Part shown: positions 1-6,837 of the stretch, in pieces | Position numbering within the stretch: the first letter of the stretch is position 1 | How the letters are laid out: every line of letters begins with the position of its first letter | Source: Scatomorpha intestinigallinarum | GTDB taxonomy: Bacteria > Bacillota > Clostridia > Oscillospirales > Oscillospiraceae | Direction of reading: 5' to 3' | Assembly (NCBI GenBank): GCA_018712225.1 | Contig: DVHH01000223.1 | Span: 1-8,400 of the forward strand | Length of the DNA: 8,400 nucleotides | Translations under genes and position numbers: made by a program | The notes under the pieces: generated by a model | What the model was told of the DNA's origin: nothing | The model's input: the letters and a program-made list of their open reading frames with translations, nothing else | The model's database searches: none

Positions 1-577
1 GCCGACCAACCACAAGGTCTACGGCGAATGTACCGCCGTCCTGGCTGGCGACGCGCTCCAGGCCGAGGCCTTCGGGACCATCCTGCGCTCGGAGCTTCCC
101 GCGGAGCGGCGCGCGAGGTGCGCGGAGCACCTGGCAAACGCCGCCGGCGTGGACGGTATCTGCGGCGGGCAGTTCATGGACATGCTTGAAAACCCGCCTG
201 TGGACGAGGCGTGGATAACGGACCTCCAGGGCCGCAAGACCGGCAGCCTGCTCTCCGCCGCCTGCGCCATGGGCGTGGCAGCGGCCGGAGCGGGGGAGGA
301 AAAAACGGAGCTTGCGCTCCGTTACGGCGCCGCGCTGGGCGCAGCCTTCCAGATACGGGACGACATGCTCGACGTCCTCAGCACCGAGGCGGAGCTGGGC
401 AAGCCCATCGGCTCCGACGCCGAGGAGGGGAAGGTCACCTTCATGTCCCTCTACGGCGAGGAAAAATGCGCTTCGATGGTCGCGCGGCTCACAGGACTGG
501 CTGTGGAGCTGGCCGGGGAGTTGGGCTCGGACTTCCTTGCGGAGCTGGCATCTCGCCTCTCAGACAGAAGAAGCTGA
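1..577 (+). CDS. ispA: Polyprenyl (farnesyl-type) diphosphate synthase, 5'-truncated by window edge
   Basis: This is the C-terminal part of a short-chain trans-prenyl diphosphate synthase, which condenses IPP with DMAPP/GPP in the cytosol to give farnesyl (or geranylgeranyl) diphosphate. The reading frame is open from base 2 and stops with TGA at 575-577. The first visible residues, PTNHKVYGE, are the segment that directly follows the first Asp-rich motif in this family, so that motif and the N-terminus lie just outside the window. The second Asp-rich motif is present as FQIRDDMLDV (bases about 350-376), together with the GRKTG segment (about 230-244) that contacts substrate. It belongs immediately upstream of dxs, as in many Clostridia, where xseA-xseB-ispA-dxs is a common order. 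Chain length of the product cannot be decided because the residues before the first Asp-rich motif are missing. The family call is secure; the ispA symbol rests on context. Confidence 0.92.
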   Translation, partial: PTNHKVYGECTAVLAGDALQAEAFGTILRSELPAERRARCAEHLANAAGVDGICGGQFMDMLENPPVDEAWITDLQGRKTGSLLSAACAMGVAAAGAGEEKTELALRYGAALGAAFQIRDDMLDVLSTEAELGKPIGSDAEEGKVTFMSLYGEEKCASMVARLTGLAVELAGELGSDFLAELASRLSDRRS

Positions 578-610
578 GAAAAGTTAGGCAAGATGTATGA
601 ATATGCAGAT

Positions 611-648
611 AAACCGCCCGGAGCGTATTGAAAATCCGGGCGGTTTTT
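611..648 (+). terminator. Intrinsic terminator after ispA
   Basis: A perfect 12-bp stem (611-622 with 635-646, core CCGCCCGGA/TCCGGGCGG) encloses a 12-base loop and ends in a run of five T (644-648). It starts 33 bases after the ispA stop and lies wholly before dxs. It should end most ispA transcripts and separate dxs from ispA as a transcription unit. Confidence 0.9.
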
Positions 649-655
649 GATACAT

Positions 656-664
656 TGTTATAAA
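656..664 (+). promoter_or_regulatory. Candidate extended -10 promoter for the dxs operon
   Basis: TGTTATAAA matches the extended -10 pattern TGnTATAAT with one mismatch. It lies just after the ispA terminator in the only AT-rich gap of the + strand cluster. No good -35 box is found at 16-18 bases upstream, where the sequence is the 3' arm of the terminator; an extended -10 can partly make up for that. The predicted transcription start is near 671, giving a leader of about 40 bases before dxs. This is inferred from sequence only. Confidence 0.42.
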
Positions 665-697
665 GAGCAGTTTTGCCCTTGAAGGGAAAAAGGTAAT

Positions 698-704
698 AAG
701 AGGT
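698..704 (+). promoter_or_regulatory. Ribosome binding site supporting the TTG start of dxs
   Basis: AAGAGGT is a Shine-Dalgarno match seven bases before the TTG at 712. No in-frame ATG or GTG near the N-terminus has a comparable site, and the protein from this TTG begins with the expected clostridial Dxs N-terminus, so the TTG is the likely start. Confidence 0.7.
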
Positions 705-711
705 ATTAGCC

Positions 712-2541
712 TTGTCAATACTTGAAAATGTTAACGACATAGCCGCGCTCCGTGCGCTGCCGGAGGAACAGCTTCCGGCCCTGTGCTCGGAGATACGTGC
801 TTTTCTGATAGAAAATGTTTCCAAAACAGGCGGCCATCTGGCCTCAAATCTCGGCACGGTGGAGCTCACCGTGGCGCTCGACAGGGTCTACGACCCATAC
901 CGGGACCGCATAGTCTTTGACGTCGGCCATCAGTGCTATACCCACAAGCTGCTGACGGGGCGGCGGGAGGGCTTCGCCCGGCTGAGGCAGTATGGGGGGA
1001 TCTCCGGCTTTCCCAAGCCCTCGGAGAGCCGTGCGGACGCCTTTATCGCAGGCCACGCTTCTAACAGCGTCTCCGTTGCGCTGGGCATGGCCCGCGCGCG
1101 CACGCGCCTGGGGGAGGATTATGACGTGGTCGCCGTCATAGGCGACGGCGCGCTGACTGGCGGCCTGGCCTACGAGGGCCTCTCGAACGCCGGACAGAGC
1201 GGTGAGCCGCTTGTGGTCATTCTGAACGACAATGCGATGTCCATTGGCTCAAACGTCGGCGGCATGGCGAAATTGCTCAGCCGTATGCGCGTGAAACCGG
1301 GCTACTTCGCCTTTAAGCGCTGGTACCGCAGCACCGTGGGCCGCGTGAAGCCGGTGTACGAGCTGGCACACAGGGTCAAGGAGGGCGTGAAGGACGCCAT
1401 CCTGCCCGAGAATATGTTTGACGACCTGGGCTTTTACTACCTCGGTCCCATAGACGGACATGACGTCGCCGCGCTGGAGAGCGCCATAGCCTGGGCGCGG
1501 GATATGCGCGTGCCCGTGCTGCTGCACGTCATTACCCGCAAGGGCCGGGGCTATCCGCGCGCGGAGCTGGACCCGGAGCTTTACCACGGCGTCGGCCCCT
1601 TCGACCCCGCCAAGGGCGTGGCCAGAAAGAGCGGCGGCAGTTTTTCCGCTGCGGTGGGCTCGGCGCTCTGCCGCGCTGCGGAGCGGGACGGGCGCGTCTG
1701 CGCGCTGACGGCGGCGATGGCCGACGGCACCGGCCTTGCAGGTTTCGCTGCAAAGTACCCGGAGCGCTTTTTTGATACGGGCATCGCCGAGGGCCACACC
1801 GTGGTGATGGCGGCGGGCATGGCAAAAGAGGGGCTCATCCCCGTGGCCTGCGTGTATTCGAGCTTTTTGCAGCGCGGCTTCGACATGCTCATCCACGACG
1901 TGGCGCTCCTGCGCCTGCACGTTGTGCTCGGCGTGGACCGGGCCGGGCTGGTCGGCGAGGACGGGGAGACGCACCACGGCGTCTTTGATATCGCCTACCT
2001 GGGCGCGGTGCCGGGCATGACGGTCTGGTGCCCCGCCTCCTTCCGCGAGGCGGAGGACATGCTGGAGCGAGCGCTTTTTGCAGAGAGCGGTCCCGTGGCT
2101 GTCCGCTACCCCCGCGGCGGCGAGGGCGAGTATCGTGAAGGCGGCGCACAGGCGCTGAAATGCCTGTGCGAGGGCGGGGACGTGTGTATCGCCGCCTACG
2201 GAACGATGATAAACGAGGCCTTGGGCGCGGCGCGCGCGCTTGAGGCGGAGGGCATATCCGCCCGCGTCCTCAAAATAGGCCGCGTACTGCCGCTGGAGGC
2301 GGAGCCGCTGCTGGCTGCGGCGCGGGACTGCGGCAGGCTGGTCGTGGCGGAGGAGGTATGCGCCTCGGGCTGCATAGGTGGGCGTATCCTCGCCGCCGCC
2401 GGAGGCCAGGCGGGCTTCAAGTGCCGCCTGCTGAATCTGGGCGAGGGCATAGTCGGCCAGGGCGGGACGGAAAAGCTCCGCGCTCTGGCGGGGATCGACG
2501 CCGCGGGCATAGCTGCGGCCGCAAAGGAGCTGATGGCATGA
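712..2541 (+). CDS. dxs: 1-deoxy-D-xylulose-5-phosphate synthase
   Basis: Dxs is the thiamine-diphosphate enzyme that joins pyruvate and glyceraldehyde 3-phosphate to DXP, the first step of the MEP isoprenoid pathway and a precursor for thiamine and pyridoxal. The 609-residue product is close to the usual length of about 620. The N-terminal ThDP domain shows SNLGTVELTVAL (45-56), GHQCYTHKLLTGR (72-84), the GDG...NDN cofactor motif (144-174) and GPIDGHD (245-251). The pyrimidine-binding domain carries the catalytic Glu360, then YSSFLQR (382-388), HDVAL (395-399) and DRAGLVGEDG (409-418). A transketolase C-terminal domain follows from about residue 480. The motif around the catalytic Glu reads AEGH rather than the usual AEQH or AEEH, and GHSSTS reads GHASNS (114-119). 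All core ThDP residues remain, so it should be active. Its start is a TTG, and its stop overlaps the tlyA start by four bases. Confidence 0.96.
   Translation: MSILENVNDIAALRALPEEQLPALCSEIRAFLIENVSKTGGHLASNLGTVELTVALDRVYDPYRDRIVFDVGHQCYTHKLLTGRREGFARLRQYGGISGFPKPSESRADAFIAGHASNSVSVALGMARARTRLGEDYDVVAVIGDGALTGGLAYEGLSNAGQSGEPLVVILNDNAMSIGSNVGGMAKLLSRMRVKPGYFAFKRWYRSTVGRVKPVYELAHRVKEGVKDAILPENMFDDLGFYYLGPIDGHDVAALESAIAWARDMRVPVLLHVITRKGRGYPRAELDPELYHGVGPFDPAKGVARKSGGSFSAAVGSALCRAAERDGRVCALTAAMADGTGLAGFAAKYPERFFDTGIAEGHTVVMAAGMAKEGLIPVACVYSSFLQRGFDMLIHDVALLRLHVVLGVDRAGLVGEDGETHHGVFDIAYLGAVPGMTVWCPASFREAEDMLERALFAESGPVAVRYPRGGEGEYREGGAQALKCLCEGGDVCIAAYGTMINEALGAARALEAEGISARVLKIGRVLPLEAEPLLAAARDCGRLVVAEEVCASGCIGGRILAAAGGQAGFKCRLLNLGEGIVGQGGTEKLRALAGIDAAGIAAAAKELMA
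2522..2528 (+). promoter_or_regulatory. Ribosome binding site of tlyA, inside the end of dxs
   Basis: An AAAGGAG-type site within the last codons of dxs lies about nine bases before the ATG at 2538. It supports that ATG over any of the more upstream in-frame starts, which would place over 100 bases of tlyA inside dxs. Confidence 0.7.
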
Positions 2542-3338
2542 GCGGCACGAGACTGGACCAGCGCCTGGTGGAGCTCGGCCACTTCGAGAGCAGGGAGAAG
2601 GCGCGCGCCACGATAATGAGCGGCCTCGTTTTCGTGAACGGCCAGCGGGCGGACAAGCCCGGCATGCCGGTAAAGGAGGACGCTGCCATAGAAGTGCGCG
2701 GCTCGGCCTGCCCCTATGTCTCCCGGGGCGGCTTCAAGCTGGAGAAGGCCCTGCGCGTGTTCCCAATATCGCCCGAGGGCCTCACCTGCATAGACTGCGG
2801 CGCCTCGACGGGCGGCTTCACGGACGTGCTGCTCAAAAACGGTGCGGCGAAGGTCTACGCTGTGGACGTGGGTTACGGCCAACTGGCCTGGAGCCTGAGG
2901 AGCGACAGCCGCGTCGTGGTCATGGAGCGCACGAACGCGCGCGCTCTCACGCCGGAGATGTTCCCTGAGGCCATGGACATGGCCGTCATGGACCTCAGTT
3001 TCATTTCGGTGCGCCTCGTGCTGCCCGCGGTGCATACGCTGCTGCGCGAGGGCGCGCCGGTGGTCTGCCTCATAAAGCCGCAGTTCGAGGCGGGGCGCGA
3101 GGACGTTGGGAAGAAGGGCGTCGTGCGCGACGCCGCCGTCCATGAGCGCGTGCTGCGCGATTTCCTGGAGGCCGCCCCCGGCCTGGGCTACAGCGTCATG
3201 GGTCTGGACTACTCGCCCGTGCGCGGCCCCGAGGGCAATATCGAATACCTGGCTTACCTCAAAAAGGGCGCCTTCGAGGCCCCCATCCCGGACGCTGCCG
3301 AGATAGTCGCCGCGTCCCACAGAGAGCTGGCGAAGTGA
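2538..3338 (+). CDS. tlyA: TlyA family rRNA 2'-O-methyltransferase (S4 + FtsJ-like domain)
   Basis: TlyA proteins use S-adenosylmethionine to methylate ribosomal RNA cytidine 2'-hydroxyls; older databases call them hemolysin A. The 266-residue product has an N-terminal S4 RNA-binding domain (about 1-60; RLDQRLVELGHFESREKA) followed by a Rossmann methyltransferase domain with the SAM-binding loop DCGASTGGFTD (86-96). A K-D-K-E catalytic set can be read at K67, D152 (MDLSF), K180 (LIKPQF) and E236 (NIEYL). These positions line up, with an offset of two, with the residues I recall for Mycobacterium tuberculosis TlyA. The ATG start lies in an ATGA overlap with the dxs stop, implying translational coupling, and earlier in-frame starts are rejected because homologues begin here. 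Target sites (16S, 23S or both) cannot be told from sequence; type I and type II TlyA differ in a short N-terminal extension. Confidence 0.94.
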   Translation: MSGTRLDQRLVELGHFESREKARATIMSGLVFVNGQRADKPGMPVKEDAAIEVRGSACPYVSRGGFKLEKALRVFPISPEGLTCIDCGASTGGFTDVLLKNGAAKVYAVDVGYGQLAWSLRSDSRVVVMERTNARALTPEMFPEAMDMAVMDLSFISVRLVLPAVHTLLREGAPVVCLIKPQFEAGREDVGKKGVVRDAAVHERVLRDFLEAAPGLGYSVMGLDYSPVRGPEGNIEYLAYLKKGAFEAPIPDAAEIVAASHRELAK

Positions 3339-4180
3339 TGAAAAAAATCGTCCTGGCCCCGAACCCCTACCGCGACAGGGGCCTTGTCCTCACCAACCGC
3401 GCAAAGGAGCTGCTGGAGCTTGACGGGCGCGAGACGGTCGTCTCCCCGGTGTTTGTGGACGTGCCGGGGGATTCGAACATGGTCCCGCTGCGCCGCGCGG
3501 CGGAGGAGGCGGAGCTCATAATCTCCTTCGGCGGGGACGGTACCTTCCTGCATGTCGCGAGGCAGACCTTGGGCATGAGGATACCCCTGCTCGGCGTCAA
3601 CGTCGGCACCAAGGGCTTCATGGCAGGGCTGGAGCCGGAGGACATAGAGCTCGTCCGCCGCGCCGCTGCGGGCGGCTACCGGCAGAGCCTGCGCATGATG
3701 CTCGACATCGAGCTCCACCGCGCCGACGGCGAGGTAGTCCGCGACTGCGCCCTGAACGACGCCGTGGTGAAGAGCGACGTCAACTGCATCGGCCTCACCG
3801 TCCGCGCGGACGATACGGAGATAACGGATTTCGCCGGCGACGGCGTCATCATCGCGACGCCCACCGGTTCTACGGCCTATTCCATGTCAGCCGGCGGCCC
3901 CATCGTGGAGCCGGAGGCGGCCAATATCATCGTCACGCCCATCTGCGCCCATATCATGGCGGCAAAATCCTTCGTGCTCTCGCCGGAGCGGACGGTCACG
4001 GTCATCCCTGAGCGCCTGCGCGGCCGCCGCGCCGTGCTCTCGGTGGATGGATCGGAGGGGCTTGTCCTCGGCAGCGGCGATGAGGTGCGCGCGCGCTGGT
4101 CGGGCAACACGCTGATAATGGCCGATATGGAGGTCAGAAGTTTTTACGACACCGCGCTCAGCAAACTTACAAGAGCCTGA
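3338..4180 (+). CDS. nadK: NAD kinase
   Basis: NadK phosphorylates NAD to NADP in the cytosol, the only route to NADP. The 280-residue product is of typical length. The diagnostic GGDGT motif is at 65-69, followed by GVNVGTKGF (86-94) and the glycine-rich stretch GDGVIIATPTGSTAYSMSAG (157-176). The conserved NE pair that holds the nicotinamide ribose in many homologues is ND here (N140-D141), a conservative change that I believe also occurs in other clostridial NadK proteins. The ATG at 3338 overlaps the tlyA stop by one base (TGATG); a GTG one codon earlier (3335) is an alternative that adds a single residue. No strong Shine-Dalgarno is seen, which fits re-initiation after tlyA. The position between tlyA and argR is the standard Firmicute order. 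Confidence 0.96.
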   Translation: MKKIVLAPNPYRDRGLVLTNRAKELLELDGRETVVSPVFVDVPGDSNMVPLRRAAEEAELIISFGGDGTFLHVARQTLGMRIPLLGVNVGTKGFMAGLEPEDIELVRRAAAGGYRQSLRMMLDIELHRADGEVVRDCALNDAVVKSDVNCIGLTVRADDTEITDFAGDGVIIATPTGSTAYSMSAGGPIVEPEAANIIVTPICAHIMAAKSFVLSPERTVTVIPERLRGRRAVLSVDGSEGLVLGSGDEVRARWSGNTLIMADMEVRSFYDTALSKLTRA

Positions 4181-4212
4181 TAGCCCCCCAGGGGCCAGCA
4201 TGACCGGAAAAT

Positions 4213-4219
4213 AGGAGGG
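4213..4219 (+). promoter_or_regulatory. Strong ribosome binding site of argR
   Basis: AGGAGGG, a near-perfect Shine-Dalgarno, lies six bases before the argR ATG. The 45-base gap after nadK holds no clear promoter or terminator, so argR is likely read through from upstream with its own efficient initiation. Confidence 0.75.
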
Positions 4220-4225
4220 TTTGGA

Positions 4226-4675
4226 ATGAAAAGAGCAAGGCAGAACATCATACTGGAGATAATAGCGGCCAAGGACATTGAGACGCAAAACCAGCTAATG
4301 CAGGCGCTCTCCGAGCTCGGGGTGAAAAGTACGCAGGCCACGCTCTCCCGCGACATCAAGGAGCTGCGCCTGGTGAAAGAGCTCTCGCCCAGCGGGCGCT
4401 ACCGCTACGCCCAGCCCGCGCAGGACGAGGCCGCCAGTCACAATGAGAAACTGCGCAAGATATTTAAAGAGGGCGTCGTGTCCTGCGACACGGCCATGAA
4501 CCTCATCGTGCTCAAGACCCTCCCGGGCCTAGCCTCGGCGGCCAGCTCCGCCATGGACGGCATGGAGCTGCCCTCGCTCGTCGGCACCGTCGCCGGGGAC
4601 GACACGGTGTTCCTGGCCATGCGCGACGTGAAGAGCGCGGAGCAGTTCTGCGAGGAGATAAGAAAGCTGTTCTGA
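4226..4675 (+). CDS. argR: Arginine repressor ArgR/AhrC
   Basis: ArgR is a hexameric, arginine-dependent DNA-binding protein that represses arginine biosynthesis and, as AhrC in Bacillus, activates catabolism. The 149 residues match the family length of about 150. The N-terminal winged helix contains the hallmark STQATLSRDIKELRLVK (35-51). The C-terminal trimerisation and arginine-binding domain contains TLPGLASAASSAMD (98-111) and GTVAGDDT (120-127), whose paired aspartates bind arginine. No arginine genes lie in the window. Its place before recN is the common Firmicute arrangement (ahrC-recN in Bacillus subtilis), so linkage does not indicate a local target. I saw no convincing ARG box upstream, although autoregulation is known for some relatives. 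Confidence 0.96.
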   Translation: MKRARQNIILEIIAAKDIETQNQLMQALSELGVKSTQATLSRDIKELRLVKELSPSGRYRYAQPAQDEAASHNEKLRKIFKEGVVSCDTAMNLIVLKTLPGLASAASSAMDGMELPSLVGTVAGDDTVFLAMRDVKSAEQFCEEIRKLF

Positions 4676-4697
4676 GAGGGAAAGAGGCAAGAGCGGG

Positions 4698-6407
4698 ATG
4701 CTGACGGAGCTCCACATTGAGAATATCGCAGTCATAGAGCGGGCGGACATAGAGCCGGGGCCGGGGCTTAACGTCCTGACCGGCGAGACGGGCGCGGGCA
4801 AGAGCATAGTCATAGACTCGCTTGAGGCCATCCTCGGCGCGAGGGCTAGCCGGGAGCTCGTGCGAACCGGCGCGCAGAACGCGGCCGTCTCCGCCGTCTT
4901 TGACGACGAGCGCGCCGCGCGCTGGCTGGTGGAGCACGACCTCGAACCCGTGGGGCAGTACGACCCGGACACCGGCGAGGGCGAGCGCATAGTCATCCGC
5001 CGCCGCATAAGCGCCGAGGGCAAGAGCTCGGCGCTCGTGAACGGGGAGAACGTCACTGCGGCCGAGCTGCGGCAGCTTGGCGCGCTGCTGCTGGATATCC
5101 ACGGCCAGAACGACGGCCGCCAGCTGATGGACGAGACGCGGCACCGCGATTACCTGGACGGCTTTGCGGGGCTCGCGCCGCAGCTGGAGCGGCAGGGCAG
5201 GCTGTACGAGGAATACAGGCAGGCCCTTTCGGCGCTCAGGAAGCTGGAGATGACGGAGGCCGAACGCGAGCGGCGGGAGCGCGAATACCGCATGACCGCC
5301 GACGAACTGGCGGCGGCGAACATCCGCCCGGGCGAGGAGGAGCAGCTGCTGGCCCGGCGCGAGCTCCTGCGCAACTCCGAAAAGCTGACCGAGGCCCTGG
5401 ACGCGGCCTATGAGGCGCTCTACGGCGGGGAGGACAGCGCGGCGGAGCAGGCGGGAAACGCCTCCGGTTGGACGGAGCGCGCGGCGTCCCTGGCTCCGGA
5501 GCTGGAAGAGGCCCTGGCTGAAATAGAGAGCGCCCGCGCCTCTATAGAGGACGCGGCGGAGCGCCTGCGTGATTTCAGGGAGAGCCTGGACTTTTCCCCC
5601 GGCGAGTACGACGCGCTGGAGACGCGCCTCAGTCAGCTCCGGCGGCTGGAGAAAAAATACGGCGCAGACGAGGCCGGCCTCGCCGCGCTGCTGGAGGCTG
5701 CGCAGAGGGGCCTGGAGGAGCTGGACGGCTCCGAAGAAAAGCGCCGCGAACTCGAAGCCGAGCTTGCAAAAAGGAAGAAAGCGGCGTATAATTCCGCAAA
5801 AGAGCTCTCGCAGCTCCGCCGCGCCGCGGGCGAAGAGCTCAGGCAGCGCGTAGAGCAGGGCCTGAGGGAGCTTTCCATGCCCTCCGTGCGCTTTGAGACG
5901 GAGATAGTCCCCCTGGAGGGCGAGCCTGGCTTTGACGCCACTGGCATGGACGAGGTGCGCTTCCTCATGTCCGCTAACGCGGGCGAGGCGCCGGGGCGGA
6001 TATCGAAGATAGCCTCCGGAGGCGAGCTTGCGCGCATCATGCTTGTGATGAAGGACGTGCTCTCGGAGCGGGACGGCACGCCTGCAATGGTGTTCGACGA
6101 GATAGACGAGGGCGTTTCCGGCGTCGCGGCCCAGCGCGTGGCCGAGAAGCTGGCGCGGCTCTCGAAAAAGAAGCAGGTCATTTGCGTGACGCATCTGCCC
6201 CAGATAGCCGCCATGGCCGATACGCACTTCCGCATTGAGAAGACGGAGCGGGACGGCAGGACGTATACCAAGGTCACACCGCTGGAGCGCGAGGGCCGCA
6301 TCCGCGAGTTGGCTCGGCTCCACGGCGGGGCGAACATAACGGACACGACGCTGGCGAGTGCTGCAGAGCAGCTCGACGCGGCGAGCGAATACAAAGGGGG
6401 AATATAG
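4698..6407 (+). CDS. recN: DNA repair protein RecN (SMC-like ATPase)
   Basis: RecN is an SMC-like ATPase recruited early to DNA double-strand breaks, where it helps hold and pair ends for RecA-dependent repair. The 569-residue product is full length. The N-terminal ATPase half has Walker A GETGAGKS (29-36) and the DIHGQND segment (133-139). A long charged, Glu/Arg/Ala-rich coiled-coil middle runs from about 150 to 390. The C-terminal half has the ABC-type signature ASGGELARIM (from 439), Walker B MVFDEIDEG (464-472) and the family-specific THLPQIAAMAD. Small departures from common consensus are HGQND instead of HGQH-x and DEIDEG where Thr is usual before Gly. Neither touches a catalytic residue. 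The gene starts 22 bases after argR. A GAGG before the ATG is a modest ribosome binding site. Confidence 0.96.
   Translation: MLTELHIENIAVIERADIEPGPGLNVLTGETGAGKSIVIDSLEAILGARASRELVRTGAQNAAVSAVFDDERAARWLVEHDLEPVGQYDPDTGEGERIVIRRRISAEGKSSALVNGENVTAAELRQLGALLLDIHGQNDGRQLMDETRHRDYLDGFAGLAPQLERQGRLYEEYRQALSALRKLEMTEAERERREREYRMTADELAAANIRPGEEEQLLARRELLRNSEKLTEALDAAYEALYGGEDSAAEQAGNASGWTERAASLAPELEEALAEIESARASIEDAAERLRDFRESLDFSPGEYDALETRLSQLRRLEKKYGADEAGLAALLEAAQRGLEELDGSEEKRRELEAELAKRKKAAYNSAKELSQLRRAAGEELRQRVEQGLRELSMPSVRFETEIVPLEGEPGFDATGMDEVRFLMSANAGEAPGRISKIASGGELARIMLVMKDVLSERDGTPAMVFDEIDEGVSGVAAQRVAEKLARLSKKKQVICVTHLPQIAAMADTHFRIEKTERDGRTYTKVTPLEREGRIRELARLHGGANITDTTLASAAEQLDAASEYKGGI
6393..6400 (+). 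promoter_or_regulatory. Ribosome binding site of the CGAxxG-family gene
   Basis: AAAGGGGG in the last codons of recN lies nine bases before the ATG at 6410, which itself is only two bases after the recN stop. This close packing indicates translation from the recN transcript. Confidence 0.6.
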
Positions 6408-6409
6408 AA

Positions 6410-6799
6410 ATGACCTACGGCGAGAAGGCAAAAGAGCTGAAGGATACCCTCAACTGTGCGCAGAGCGTCGTTGTGGCGCTGGATGAGCTGACGGGTCTGG
6501 ATGAGAAGACCTCGAAGGCCCTGAGCACCGGCATGGGCGGCGGCCTGCGCTGCGGCGAGGCCTGCGGCGCCTATTGCGGCGCGGTGCTGGCCATAGGCAT
6601 GACCGTCGGCGCGGACGGCATGGGCAAGCCGGGCGGCAGGGTCGCCATGGCGACGAAGCAGCTTGCCGCTGAATTCAAAGAGAAGTTCGGCGCCATCCGC
6701 TGCGAAGATCTGCTGGCCATGAGCGATGATGACCACAGCGTATGTTATGGCTTCTGCGAGTGGTGCGCCGACAAGGCGGCGGAGATAATAGGCAAATAA
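6410..6799 (+). CDS. C_GCAxxG_C_C family (CGAxxG) putative redox protein
   Basis: A 129-residue soluble protein with no signal peptide or clear membrane helix. It fits the C_GCAxxG_C_C family of probable redox-active proteins, defined by four conserved cysteines and a CGAxxG motif; the biochemical role of that family is not established. Here the family cysteines are C16 (in NCAQS), C52 within CGAYCG (52-57), C98 (RCEDLL) and C112 or C116 near the end. Additional cysteines give C48-x3-C52-x3-C56 and C112-x3-C116-x2-C119, eight in all, which could bind a metal or Fe-S cluster; that is inference. The central GMGGGLRCGEACG segment is glycine-rich as in the family. It sits two bases after recN and 38 bases before tyrS, a place where Clostridia often have spoIVB. 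Family members are often near transporter genes, but none is seen here. Confidence 0.85.
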   Translation: MTYGEKAKELKDTLNCAQSVVVALDELTGLDEKTSKALSTGMGGGLRCGEACGAYCGAVLAIGMTVGADGMGKPGGRVAMATKQLAAEFKEKFGAIRCEDLLAMSDDDHSVCYGFCEWCADKAAEIIGK

Positions 6800-6823
6800 T
6801 CTAAAGGCAAAAATTGAAATATG

Positions 6824-6830
6824 AAGGGGA
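6824..6830 (+). promoter_or_regulatory. Ribosome binding site deciding the tyrS start
   Basis: AAGGGGA lies seven bases before the ATG at 6838. A TTG eight codons upstream (6814) is in frame and has a weaker AAAGG before it, but TyrS homologues begin at the Met-x-x-Tyr-Glu-Glu-Leu segment, so 6838 is preferred. Confidence 0.65.
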
Positions 6831-6837
6831 AAGATCG

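Noticed and set aside
628..664. TTGAAA at 628-633 as a -35 box for the -10 at 659-664
   Set aside because: The spacer would be 25 bases, far from 17, and the hexamer is in the terminator loop.
2358..2537. A longer N-terminus for TlyA from an in-frame start inside dxs
   Set aside because: The extra 60 residues are Arg/Gly-rich and read out of frame through conserved dxs; TlyA homologues begin at the S4 domain, and the ATG at 2538 has a good ribosome binding site.
2196..3320. A 374-codon - strand frame opposite dxs and tlyA
   Set aside because: Antisense shadow of two strongly identified genes; the protein shows no recognisable domain.
4183..4195. Short hairpin GCCCC/GGGGC between nadK and argR as a terminator
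   Set aside because: Only five base pairs with a three-base loop and no T run after it; too weak to call.
4512..6431. A 639-codon open frame on the - strand opposite argR and recN
   Set aside because: It lies wholly antisense to two clear genes. GC-rich codon bias on one strand commonly leaves long stop-free antisense frames, and the translation is low-complexity (Leu/Arg/Ala/His) with no family motif.
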